Source of the DNA: Eubacteriales Family XIII. Incertae Sedis bacterium
Lineage (GTDB): Bacteria; Bacillota; Clostridia; Peptostreptococcales; Anaerovoracaceae
Length of the DNA stretch: 32,383 nucleotides
Direction of reading: 5' to 3'
Assembly: GCA_031272485.1 (NCBI GenBank)
Contig: JAISTV010000011.1
Location: forward strand, 1-32,383
Made by a program: the position numbers and the translations under genes. A model generated the notes under the pieces. That model made no database searches. It had not been told where the DNA came from and saw only the letters and a list, made by a program, of their open reading frames with translations. This document shows positions 23,902 through 31,800 of this stretch, piece by piece; position 1 is the first letter of the stretch; each line of letters starts with the position of its first letter.

Positions 23902-23929
23902 TTGACAGGAACAATCGTTCTGATATTAT
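23902..23929 (+). promoter_or_regulatory. Promoter with LexA-type box in the spacer
   Basis: TTGACA at 23902-23907 and TATTAT at 23924-23929 are 16 bases apart. The spacer holds GAAC-AATC-GTTC (23909-23920), the core of the Gram-positive LexA (SOS) box. A weaker half-matching copy, GAAC-ATAA-GATT, lies near 23860-23871. LexA bound there would cover the promoter, so the downstream gene should be induced by DNA damage. Confidence 0.75.
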
Positions 23930-23971
23930 GTATATATCCCGTAACGAACGGATGTACACATGGAGGAAGAA

Positions 23972-24307
23972 ATGTATCAGGACACAATCGTAAGAAAGCG
24001 TTACAGAATAAAATCCAAGGTCAGATTTTCGATTTTCGTAATAACCGTGCTGACCATAGGAATACTCATAGGCGCGTTCGTGTTCGGCTGGGCGTTTAAC
24101 CGGACGCTGGAAGCCAGCGGCGCCGAGGAAACCCGATACGCCACCGTAACGGTAATCTCCGGAGACACGCTTTGGGATATAGCCACGGCATATGCGCCGG
24201 CAGGCACAGATGTACGAAGCTACATAAGAGAAATCTGCCGTACGAACGACTTGGACAGCCAGTCCGTATACGAAGGCCAGACCTTGCAGGTCCCCATATA
24301 CACCTGA
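23972..24307 (+). CDS. YneA-like LysM membrane protein, probable SOS division inhibitor
   Basis: The 111-residue product has a basic cytoplasmic start (VRKRYRIKSKVR), one membrane helix (about residues 15-37) and an extracytoplasmic LysM domain (about 54-108; VISGDTLWDIATAYA, CRTNDL and YEGQTLQVP). This is the size and layout of YneA of Bacillus subtilis, an SOS-induced protein that halts septum formation until DNA is repaired; LysM binds peptidoglycan. An ATG twelve bases earlier (23960) is in frame, but GGAGG overlaps it and lies five bases before the ATG at 23972, so the latter is preferred. The LexA-type box in the promoter supports the role. lexA itself, usually adjacent, is not in the window. 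Confidence 0.82.
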   Translation: MYQDTIVRKRYRIKSKVRFSIFVITVLTIGILIGAFVFGWAFNRTLEASGAEETRYATVTVISGDTLWDIATAYAPAGTDVRSYIREICRTNDLDSQSVYEGQTLQVPIYT

Positions 24308-24605
24308 CAGACGGAAGGTGGCAGGCCGCCCGTCGCCGCAAAATGCCCACAGGGCGAAAAACCCCCGAAATCGGCAGGTACCGTAACTCCTGAAAGAAAG
24401 GAAAATCGCTTAAATCGAAGATTTGAGCCTCGCACCTCGAAACCATTGAAATTTCAACGATTATCGTTCATTGCGCATATAAACAGTTATTTCCGCCGTC
24501 TGAGCCGGCATAGTTGCGCTGCAAATAGGGAGTTTAGGGTTTATCTATTCCGAAAACATTGATTTTAGGAATAGATAATAACAGGGCAGCAAATAATGCA
24601 CACCC
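24308..24605. other. Gene-free, hairpin-rich stretch between convergent genes
   Basis: No credible reading frame is present. I see a GCCC-ACA-GGGC stem near 24344-24354, a stem pairing CTTAAATC with GATTTGAG (24409-24427 region), the palindrome TTGAAATTTCAA near 24446-24457, GCCG/CGGC near 24496-24509 and a long AT-rich hairpin at 24541-24578. It may carry termination signals for the converging LysM and ruvX transcripts, or a structured RNA that I do not recognise. Confidence 0.5.
24541..24578. terminator. Long AT-rich hairpin, possible bidirectional terminator
   Basis: TTATCTATTCC (24541-24551) pairs perfectly with GGAATAGATAA (24568-24578). Inside the loop AAAA (24553-24556) and TTTT (24563-24566) extend the stem across one mismatch. 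It lies between two convergent genes, but neither side has a strong T-tract directly after the stem. Confidence 0.45.
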
Positions 24606-25037
24606 CTATCGCCGCGACTCCAGGTACCCTTGCAGAATTACCACTGCCGCCTGCTTGTCAATAACTTTCTTACGTTTATCAGAACGCACCCCCGCCTCCT
24701 TCATAGCCGCGGATGCTATCTTGGTTGTAAACCGCTCGTCTTCCAAAACCACGTTTACGTTCCCCAGTCCATTCGAGCGCATCTTGTTCATGAGCTTTTC
24801 CGTAAACGCGCGTACCTTCTCCGTCTGCACGCTATCCGTTCCGTTCAGGTTCAGCGGCAGCCCTACGACCACCGTCTCGCAGTCATACTCGCGCAGCAGC
24901 TCTATAACCTTGTCCGTATCCTTTTTCTGCGAATCCGTCCGCTCATAATTCAAAAGACCCTGCGCCGTGAAGCCCAGCGGATCGCTAATCGCAATGCCGA
25001 TGGTCTTATCGCCGACGTCAAGGCCTAAGATTCTCAT
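24606..25037 (-). CDS. ruvX: Holliday junction resolvase-like RuvX (YqgF)
   Basis: The 143-residue RNase H-fold protein begins MRILGLDVGDKTIGIAISDPLG with the catalytic Asp7. It contains VVVGLPLNLNGTDSVQTEKV and VVLEDERFTT, the conserved acidic blocks of the YqgF family. Family members process the 5' end of pre-16S rRNA; resolvase activity has also been reported. It follows ireB by 18 bases on the minus strand. The Shine-Dalgarno is weak. Confidence 0.93.
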   Translation of the reverse strand: MRILGLDVGDKTIGIAISDPLGFTAQGLLNYERTDSQKKDTDKVIELLREYDCETVVVGLPLNLNGTDSVQTEKVRAFTEKLMNKMRSNGLGNVNVVLEDERFTTKIASAAMKEAGVRSDKRKKVIDKQAAVVILQGYLESRR

Positions 25038-25055
25038 GGATATTTATTCCAGCTA

Positions 25056-25307
25056 TTATTTGTCCAGATAAGCGCGCAGAAGTTCTTCTACGAGATCGTC
25101 CCGTTCGAGCCGACGCGCCAGGTTGCGCGCGTTGTTGTGGCCCGTGATGTACGAAGGATCGCCCGACAAAATGTACCCGACCATCTGGTCAAGGGCGTTA
25201 TAGCCCTTCTCTTCGAGTGCATCGTAAATCGCGGCGAGAATTTCGTAAATCGTCTTCTCGGTGCCCTTCTCGTTTGCGCTGTATACCATTGTGTTACGGT
25301 TTTCCAT
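25056..25307 (-). CDS. ireB: IreB family regulatory phosphoprotein
   Basis: The 83-residue protein matches IreB (UPF0297): a flexible N-terminus with threonines (Thr6, Thr16 and Thr19) followed by IYEILAAIYDALEEKGYNALDQMVGYILSGDPSYIT. The enterococcal protein is a phosphorylation target of the Ser/Thr kinase IreK and affects cephalosporin resistance. The alaS-ireB-ruvX order is standard in Firmicutes. GGAG precedes the ATG by seven bases. Confidence 0.95.
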   Translation of the reverse strand: MENRNTMVYSANEKGTEKTIYEILAAIYDALEEKGYNALDQMVGYILSGDPSYITGHNNARNLARRLERDDLVEELLRAYLDK

Positions 25308-25364
25308 CTATCGCTCCGCTCCGGGAAATCGAGTTCCCTTCTTCTCTTACCGTGCGTGCAACTT

Positions 25365-25373
25365 ATTATAACA
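25365..25373 (-). promoter_or_regulatory. Extended -10 promoter of ireB-ruvX
   Basis: On the minus strand TGTTATAAT ends at 25365 (TATAAT 25370-25365 with TG one base before). The expected -35 position shows no good match. It lies in the 134-base gap after alaS. Confidence 0.6.
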
Positions 25374-25441
25374 CACGTTCTTAGGCAGTTTCCATTCGAA
25401 TTGTGTCAGAAATCGCAAAAATTTCGAAGCCTGAACTTTCT

Positions 25442-28075
25442 CTAAACTTCGCTGACCGCGCGCACCGCCGCCGCCATAGCCGCCTCCACCTTGGAAACGT
25501 CCTTCGCGCCCGCCTGTGCCATGTCCGCTTTTCCGCCGCCGCCGCCGCCTGCCGCGGCCGCCATCTCCTTGACTATTTTACCCGCGTGGTACCCGGCCTC
25601 CTGCAGGTGGTCGGAAACAGCCACGATAAAGATTACCTTGCCGTCCGTCCTGGAGGCCAGCGCCAGAATGACGTCCTTCTCCGTTCCGCGAATGTCGTCG
25701 CACAGCCCGCGCAGATCCTCTGCCGTATACTCGTCAAACACCTGTGTGACCAGCTTGGCCGGCCCGATCTGCTTAGCCCCCGCCAATAGATCGCCCGCCG
25801 AGCTCTTCATCTGGTCCTGCTTAGCCGCCTCGAGCTCCTTCTTTATGTCTTTCATGTCTGCCAGAAGCCCGTTCACACGCTCCAGAATATAGTCCGGATG
25901 CGACTTGACCACGTCGCCTATCTCCTTGAGGTACGTCTCGGCCTTGTCCAATGGCGAAAGTATGTTCGTACCCGTAATCGCCTCTATGCGCCGCGTGCCA
26001 GACCCGACGGAGCTCTCCGATTCTATCTTGAAAGCCCCTATCTCGCCACTGCTTTTCACGTGCGTTCCTCCGCACAGCTCTATGGAGAAGTCGCCTACCT
26101 CCACCACCCGCACGGTGTCGCCGTACTTCTCGTCGAAGAGGGCCATGGCGCCCTTCTGTTTCGCCTCCGCAAGCGCGCACTCGCTCACCGTAACCGGCTG
26201 AAACTCGTCAATGACGCTGTTGACTATGGCTTCCACCTCCGCAAGCTGCTGCTCGCCTATCCCCTCGTAGTGGCTGAAATCGAACCGCAGCGACTGGGCG
26301 TTAACAAAGGAGCCTGCCTGCTGGACGTGGTCGCCGAGCACCTGGCGCAGCGCCTTGTGCAGCAGGTGCGTGGCCGTGTGGTTGCGCGCCGTGCGATAGC
26401 GGTTAGCCACATTCACCGAGCAGCGAACCTGGTCGCCCGCCTTGAACACACCGCCGCGTACCAAAGCCTCGTGCAGGAACACGCCGCGGACCTTTTTCAC
26501 GTCCGTGACCACCGCGTAGGCGCCGTCGTCGCCCGTTATATCGCCCTTATCGCCCGCCTGTCCGCCGCTCTCCGCGTAAAACGGCGTGCGATCCAGCACG
26601 AAGAGCACCGAAGCGCCCTCGTAAGCTGCGTCCGCCTCCGCGCCGTCCGCAAAAATCCGCAGCACCGTCGCGCCGCCCTGCAGCTGTTCGTAACCCTCGA
26701 ACGTGGTCTTGGGCAGTTCGGCGAAAATCTGCTCGTCCTCCGCCCAGGCCGCGGACTCCGCTACCTTCATGTTCTGGCGGCTGGTCTCGCGCTGCCGCTC
26801 GAGCTCGCGCTCGAACCCTTCTTCGTCTATGTCTATCCCGTGCTCCTCGAGAATCTCCCGCGTAAGCTCCGGGTGGAATCCGTGTGTGTCGTAGAGCTTG
26901 AACACCGTCTTACCGGAAAGCACGCGCTCCTCAAGCCCGGACAGCTCCTCAATATAGCCGTTGAGCATCTCATAGCCCTGCTCCACCGTCGCGGCGAACT
27001 TCTCCTCCTCTATGCGAATCATCTTCTTTATATACGCGGCCTTCTCCACGAGCTCAGGATACGCCTTCCCGGAAACCTCGATAACCCGGTCCGCCAGCTC
27101 CGTAAGGAACAGACGTTTGATGCCCAGTTTCCGCCCGTGAACCCCGGCCCGGCGAAGCAGCCGGCGCAGCACATACCCGCGCTCGACATTGCTCGGAATA
27201 ATCCCGTCCGCAATCATAAACGTCACGGACCGGATGTGGTCGGTAATAATGCGCACGCTCACATCCGTTGCCGCCTGCCCGTCCTCGTACGCCACGCCGG
27301 AAATCTCCGTGACGCCCGTCAGGATGTGCCGTATGGTATCTATGTCAAAGATGGAGTCCGTGTCCTGCATAATGCAGGCGAGTCGCTCGAGGCCCATGCC
27401 GGTGTCAATGTTCGGATGCGGCAGCGGTGTGTAGTTTCCCGCGTCGTCGCGGTTGAACTGTGTGAACACGTGATTCCAAAACTCCACATACCGGTCGCAG
27501 TCGCATCCCGGCTTGCAATCCTCCTTGCCGCAGCCGTATTTCTCGCCGCGATCAAAGTAAATCTCGGAGCACGGACCGCAGGGGCCTGTGCCTATCTCCC
27601 AGAAGTTGTCGTCCTTGCCCAGCCGCACCACGCGCTCCGGCGCTATGCCTATGTCGTTTATCCAGATGTCGTACGCCTCTTCGTCGTCCTCGTAGATGGT
27701 AGCCCACAGCTTGTCCACGGGCATCTCGAGGTTCTGGGTGATAAACTCCCAGCCCCACGTAAGGGATTCGCGCTTGAAGTAGTCGCCAAAGGAGAAGTTT
27801 CCGAGCATCTCGAAGAATGTGCCGTGGCGCGACGTATGCCCCACGTTTTCCAGGTCTCCCGTGCGGATGCACTTCTGGCACGTGGTCATGCGTTTGGACG
27901 GCGGCTGCTCCAGCCCCGCAAAGAAAGGCTTAAGCGGCGCCATGCCCGAGTTGATTATCAGCAGGCTCTTATCGTTTTCCGGCACCAGCGAAAAGCTGGG
28001 CTGGGCATAATGCCCCTTCGAAACATAAAAATCGCGAAAGCGTTCGCGCAGTTCATTCAGTCCTAATTTCTGCAT
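25442..28075 (-). CDS. alaS: Alanyl-tRNA synthetase
   Basis: The 877-residue class II synthetase charges tRNA-Ala. The catalytic core has MQKLGLNELRERFRDFY, SLVPENDKSLLIINSGMAPL and HTSRHGTFFEMLGNFSFGDY. The editing domain carries the metal site HTATHLLHKALRQVLG plus CGGTHVKSSGEIG, which clears mischarged Ser and Gly. The C-terminal DHHA1 part ends in the glycine-rich GGGGGGKADMAQAG. ATG at 28075 is set by GGAGGG four bases upstream, and the protein then starts as usual; the open frame extends 50 codons further but without sense. No T-box leader is visible. Confidence 0.97.
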   Translation of the reverse strand: MQKLGLNELRERFRDFYVSKGHYAQPSFSLVPENDKSLLIINSGMAPLKPFFAGLEQPPSKRMTTCQKCIRTGDLENVGHTSRHGTFFEMLGNFSFGDYFKRESLTWGWEFITQNLEMPVDKLWATIYEDDEEAYDIWINDIGIAPERVVRLGKDDNFWEIGTGPCGPCSEIYFDRGEKYGCGKEDCKPGCDCDRYVEFWNHVFTQFNRDDAGNYTPLPHPNIDTGMGLERLACIMQDTDSIFDIDTIRHILTGVTEISGVAYEDGQAATDVSVRIITDHIRSVTFMIADGIIPSNVERGYVLRRLLRRAGVHGRKLGIKRLFLTELADRVIEVSGKAYPELVEKAAYIKKMIRIEEEKFAATVEQGYEMLNGYIEELSGLEERVLSGKTVFKLYDTHGFHPELTREILEEHGIDIDEEGFERELERQRETSRQNMKVAESAAWAEDEQIFAELPKTTFEGYEQLQGGATVLRIFADGAEADAAYEGASVLFVLDRTPFYAESGGQAGDKGDITGDDGAYAVVTDVKKVRGVFLHEALVRGGVFKAGDQVRCSVNVANRYRTARNHTATHLLHKALRQVLGDHVQQAGSFVNAQSLRFDFSHYEGIGEQQLAEVEAIVNSVIDEFQPVTVSECALAEAKQKGAMALFDEKYGDTVRVVEVGDFSIELCGGTHVKSSGEIGAFKIESESSVGSGTRRIEAITGTNILSPLDKAETYLKEIGDVVKSHPDYILERVNGLLADMKDIKKELEAAKQDQMKSSAGDLLAGAKQIGPAKLVTQVFDEYTAEDLRGLCDDIRGTEKDVILALASRTDGKVIFIVAVSDHLQEAGYHAGKIVKEMAAAAGGGGGGKADMAQAGAKDVSKVEAAMAAAVRAVSEV

Positions 28076-28124
28076 TCTTCCCTCCACAGGCCGCAAAGTT
28101 TCCGTCATTACAATACGAACATAA

Positions 28125-28133
28125 ATTATACCA
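28125..28133 (-). promoter_or_regulatory. Extended -10 promoter of alaS
   Basis: Minus-strand TGGTATAAT (TATAAT at 28130-28125) lies about 50 bases before the alaS ATG. The -35 region falls in the arm of the upstream hairpin (28148-28205) and is not consensus. Confidence 0.6.
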
Positions 28134-28147
28134 CAAAACAGCCCGTT

Positions 28148-28205
28148 CAGGGGTGCGTGCCGCCATCTGCCTCGCGGATAGCAGCACGCATCTGCGCAAC
28201 CCCTG
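28148..28205 (-). terminator. Large imperfect hairpin between the small membrane gene and alaS
   Basis: CAGGGGT (28148-28154) pairs with ACCCCTG (28199-28205), and GCGTGC (28155-28160) with GCACGC (28184-28189). A further ATCTGC/GCGGAT stem closes the centre. On the minus strand the structure starts seven bases after the small membrane gene's stop and is followed by CTGTTTTG, so it may terminate that transcript. Confidence 0.45.
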
Positions 28206-28211
28206 TGGACG

Positions 28212-28715
28212 CTACTGTGTGTCACGCGTGCGGTGGCGGTAGGATAGCAGCGCTGCTGCGTGCAGCAGGAAGGCCGCTAATACCAGCAGCGTGGTGCGGT
28301 TTATCCAGCCTGCGGCCAGGCGCAGGTTATCGAACAGGAGCCAGACTGCCGGCGTAAGAAAGCCCGTTAGGCCGAGCAGCACGTACAGCACCCTGCCCCG
28401 CCGCTTCCGCTCTTCGCGGCCGCGCGGGTTTATCAGCTGCATCATGGCCGTGAGCACGGCGGCTGCCGAAAGGAGGAGCGAAAGGACGCTCCAGTTTCCG
28501 GTCAGGGCCGCATGAAACCTCTTGGGCACGGTCATACTTTCCGGCGCGTCAATAGCAGGTGGGGTAGGCTCCGTTTCCGGCAAATCCATTGGCGCCTGCT
28601 CTTCCGCGCCGCAAACGCCTGTGCTCAGCAGGATGAGAATGAAAAAGAGAATCGTGATAAGGCCGATAGATAAAAAAGAAAAAAACGGTTTGCTCCCCGT
28701 TTTCTTTGTGTTCAT
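28212..28715 (-). CDS. Small membrane protein related to the giant surface protein's C-terminal domain
   Basis: The 167-residue protein has a lysine-rich start and a hydrophobic segment (about residues 11-31, signal peptide or membrane anchor, ending STGVCGAEE, possibly a lipobox-like cysteine). A Pro/Glu/Asp-rich stretch follows, then three hydrophobic helices starting NWSVLSLLLSAAAVL. The helices and their loops (WLLFDNLRLAAGWINRTT) align by eye with the C-terminus of the large upstream protein (HWSLLSLILSIIAVL, then WIILDDTSLPVAWVNRWT). It is therefore a stand-alone copy of that C-terminal domain. ATG at 28715 is preferred because GGAGG precedes it by nine bases; two earlier in-frame ATGs have no such site. 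Function unknown. Confidence 0.75.
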   Translation of the reverse strand: MNTKKTGSKPFFSFLSIGLITILFFILILLSTGVCGAEEQAPMDLPETEPTPPAIDAPESMTVPKRFHAALTGNWSVLSLLLSAAAVLTAMMQLINPRGREERKRRGRVLYVLLGLTGFLTPAVWLLFDNLRLAAGWINRTTLLVLAAFLLHAAALLSYRHRTRDTQ

Positions 28716-28726
28716 TATGATACCCT

Positions 28727-28771
28727 CCTCTCTTTGGGTGTTTGCCATTATGGTAACACGCCAAAGAGAGG
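28727..28771 (-). promoter_or_regulatory. 45-base hairpin abutting the ribosome binding site
   Basis: CCTCTCTTTGG and CCAAAGAGAGG (28727-28737 and 28761-28771) are perfect 11-bp arms. Inside, GTGTT pairs with AACAC and CCAT with ATGG, for about 20 paired bases with small bulges. On the minus strand the 3' arm runs into the GGAGG Shine-Dalgarno of the small membrane gene. It could terminate the giant gene's transcript, protect the mRNA or limit translation of the small gene. Confidence 0.6.
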
Positions 28772-28807
28772 ATTGCAATTATTCAATAGTTGAAAGATTA
28801 CGTAATT

Positions 28808-31800
28808 TCAAGCATTACAGCGGGTCTTGCCTCGGGCGGAAACTGCCACCTCGTCTTCCTTTTTCTCCGCGTGCTGCTTCTGGAGCTTGTAGATGAGCAG
28901 GAGCGCCAGGTGCACGAGGAAGAGGATGCCTATGACCGGCGTCCAGCGGTTGACCCACGCCACCGGCAGGCTCGTGTCGTCGAGGATAATCCAGGCGAGC
29001 AGCGTGGCGATGCCCACGACTATGGACAGCAGCTTGAGCAGCGAGCCGCCGTGGTACCGCTTCCCGTAGAAGTAGCCTATGAACAGCAGCAGCGAGATGA
29101 GCACCGCGATAATCGAGAGGATGAGCGAGAGCAGGCTCCAGTGGTCGCCCCAGGAGAAGCTGCCCACCGGTATGGTCGTCTCCTCTATGGCATCCTCCGG
29201 CACCGCCGGGTCGGGCGTGTCTATCTCGTCCGGGGTGTCCGGCTCGGCCGGCGTGACGGCCGTGGGCGTGGTCACCTCAGGCTCCGGTTCCGGCTCGGGC
29301 TCCGGCGTGGGCTCCGGATCGGGATCCGGGTCCGGCGTAGGCGTGGGCGGCGTCTCGTTTACGAGCCAGTGCGCCGTGAGCGTGATATTGCCCGTGGTCC
29401 CCGCCGGAACGCTGTAGCTTATGGTGTTCGTCGTAATATCCGTAAAGATGCTGTACGAATAGTCCACCGTCCAGCCCAGGAACGTATAGCCCGTGCGCGT
29501 CGGGTTATTTATGAGCAGCGGCAGCCCCGTGCTCACGTTATACCCCGTGGGGTTTCCGGGCGCGTTCGTCCCGCCGTCCAGATAGTATATGATCTGATAG
29601 TTGGTAATGTTCCAGCGTGCCGTGAGCGTTACGGCCACGCCGTCCTCGTTGTTTGCGCGGCCCGGTGATTCCTGTACGGCCTGCGCCAGCATGAGGCTCC
29701 CGAACGAGTCGCTCGAAATGACCGGCTGCGCGCCCGCCGCCACCGTGGTATCCGGCGTGTAGACCGGGTAGTCTATGTAGGACAGCTCCCAGCCCGCGAA
29801 CGTATAGCCGTCGCGCTGCGGGTTGATGACGGTGGTAAGCCCGGTGTTATCCCAGTGCACGCCCGTCTTGTCCGGCACCGTGGCAACGCCGCCCAGATTC
29901 CCGCCGTCCAGGTCGTACTTCACCGTGTAGCTGTTCAGCGCGTAATGCGTCTTGAGCGTGGTCGGGTAGCCGCTGGCCGACGGCATAAGGAAGGCCGCGC
30001 CTGTAAGATTATCGGCGTTTCCGGCGTCAAAATGGTACCCCTGCCGCACCGTAACCAGGCCGGGGTAGGTCTCCACCCAACTGGGTATCCCGCCCGAGAT
30101 TTCTACAATGGTGGTCGAATAGTAGCTCGTCTCCGTGGAGACCGGCCAGCTCCCGTCCGGCTTCTGATAGATGGTCGAAATGGCATACTGCGGCCGGGCA
30201 AACTGCGCGTGCACCACATTCTTCTGCCCGCCCGTCTCCGCAGCCAAATCGAAGTAGGTTATGGCCACCTCGCTGGCTATGGCGCTCGGCGTTAGATACC
30301 GCACCGTCCCGTCGCCCGCCGTAAACTGCACGTAGTCGAGGTAGTAGCCGCAGCTCCCGTCCGCTATGGCGGAGAGCGTCACGCGGCCCGCCGTTCCCGC
30401 GTCGTGCCAGACCACGCCCGCGTCGGTCGTCCACAGCACGTGGCTGGTGCTCGTGTCAAACTTGAACGTAACAGGCAGGTCCTCGCCGCCCGTAACCTCG
30501 TTAAACGTGCCGCCGGCCGCAGGCGCGTGCTCTATGTACAGCGTCAGGTCCTCCGACTTGGGATAGTAGTACTTCACGATCCCGTATCCGTATGCCCCTG
30601 CGACAATGGGAATGTTGACATCCAGACTGGCAGTCCCGTTACGCGATGGCCGCACCACAGTGGGTTGGGTGCCCGCCACCGGAACCCCGGCCGCGTCAAG
30701 TGCCTGGAAGGAGAAGACGTATTCGTACTTGTTATAGTTCGCGGAAGAAAGCTCATCCGGATAGTTCGTGGAAACCTTCTGCGTGCCGGAGGCCAGGTCC
30801 GTGCTGATCCATACGTTGCCGCTGTAGGTCAGGCGCGCCTGTTCGTAAGTATCCAGATCCTGCGCATAGCCCGTGGTGGTGTTCGTGATGGCATCCCGCA
30901 GCGCGGTAAGCCCTTCGTTGCCGGGCGCAAACTGATCCATCTGCTCCACGTAGAGGGTCTCGGTGCGCGAGGCGGGGACTATGACGACCTGGTTGAACTT
31001 ATAGTTGGTGCCGGATGCGGTGGGCACGACGGTCGGGCCGTAAACCACAGTGTCGGTACCGGTAGCCTGGCTGGTGTTGTTCTGTACACCTATATAACCG
31101 CTGCCCAGAACCGCCTCGGGGTGTATTTCGACAAAGTGACCGTTTACCGGATCGAGGATAGGCGTATCTCCGTTGGCCACGATTCCTATATCGCTCGTCC
31201 ACTTGCCGCCGCTTCCTGAATTATTGGTCTTAAGCGCCTGCTGGGTATTGTTCTTTATCGTGCCGCCCTCGAAGACGAATCGCGTCTTCGAGCCGCCCGT
31301 GACCAGCACGCCGCCGCCGTAGTAGGCCTGGTTACCGGAGATCTCGCCGCCCTTCATGATGAAGCTGGACTGCTCGCTCACGTGTACGGCGCCGCCGCCT
31401 ACGTGGTCAAGGTCTTGGGTCAAAACAGCTGTCGGCAATAGCGTGAACATAGTTGAGCCGTCGTAGGCGCTGTTTCCTTTCATCTCGCCGCCGTACATGA
31501 TAAGCTGCGAACCGAGCGTCAGCTCAAAAACGCCGCCGGAAATTCCATTGTGATTGTCGTTAAGCTTTGCGCCCGGATAAACGTTGATTTGGCCGTACTG
31601 GTCGTAGATTACCCCGCGGCTGGACCAGGAGTACGCCAAAGAGTTGCCGGACCAGCCCTTTCCCACGTTGCCGCAGATTTCGCCGTAGATATTATAGGTA
31701 TTTACGCCGGCGTTCGCGGAGTAAAATGCGCCGTAGTTGCCGGCATATGTGTTGTTGTTCACCTGCCCGGTGGGTCCCAGAGTGAAGGAGTCGCCGCCCG

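Larger units (their letters stand above)
23827..24458. repeat. Inverted TTGAAATTTCAA-type repeats on both sides of the LysM gene
   Basis: GTTGGAATTTCAATA (about 23827-23841) and the reverse-complement partner CATTGAAATTTCAAC (about 24444-24458) differ in two of fifteen positions. They flank the LysM-protein gene and its promoter. Each is itself nearly or fully palindromic. Confidence 0.5.

Noticed and set aside
24308-24540. Riboswitch (c-di-AMP or c-di-GMP type) after the YneA-like gene
   Set aside because: Short stretches such as ATCGCTTAAATC recall ydaO leaders, but the required conserved blocks are missing, and the nearest downstream gene runs in the opposite direction.
25898-28066. 722-codon open frame on the plus strand opposite alaS
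   Set aside because: The opposite strand encodes full-length alanyl-tRNA synthetase with all motifs. The arginine/leucine-rich composition is that of a shadow frame.
28076-28225. T-box leader for alaS or an N-terminal extension of AlaS
   Set aside because: No T-box sequence or antiterminator is visible, and the 50 extra codons are cysteine/arginine-rich nonsense upstream of a good Shine-Dalgarno and normal start.
28808-29145. Sortase-anchored C-terminus of the giant surface protein
   Set aside because: No LPxTG-like motif precedes the helices, and there are three hydrophobic segments rather than one.
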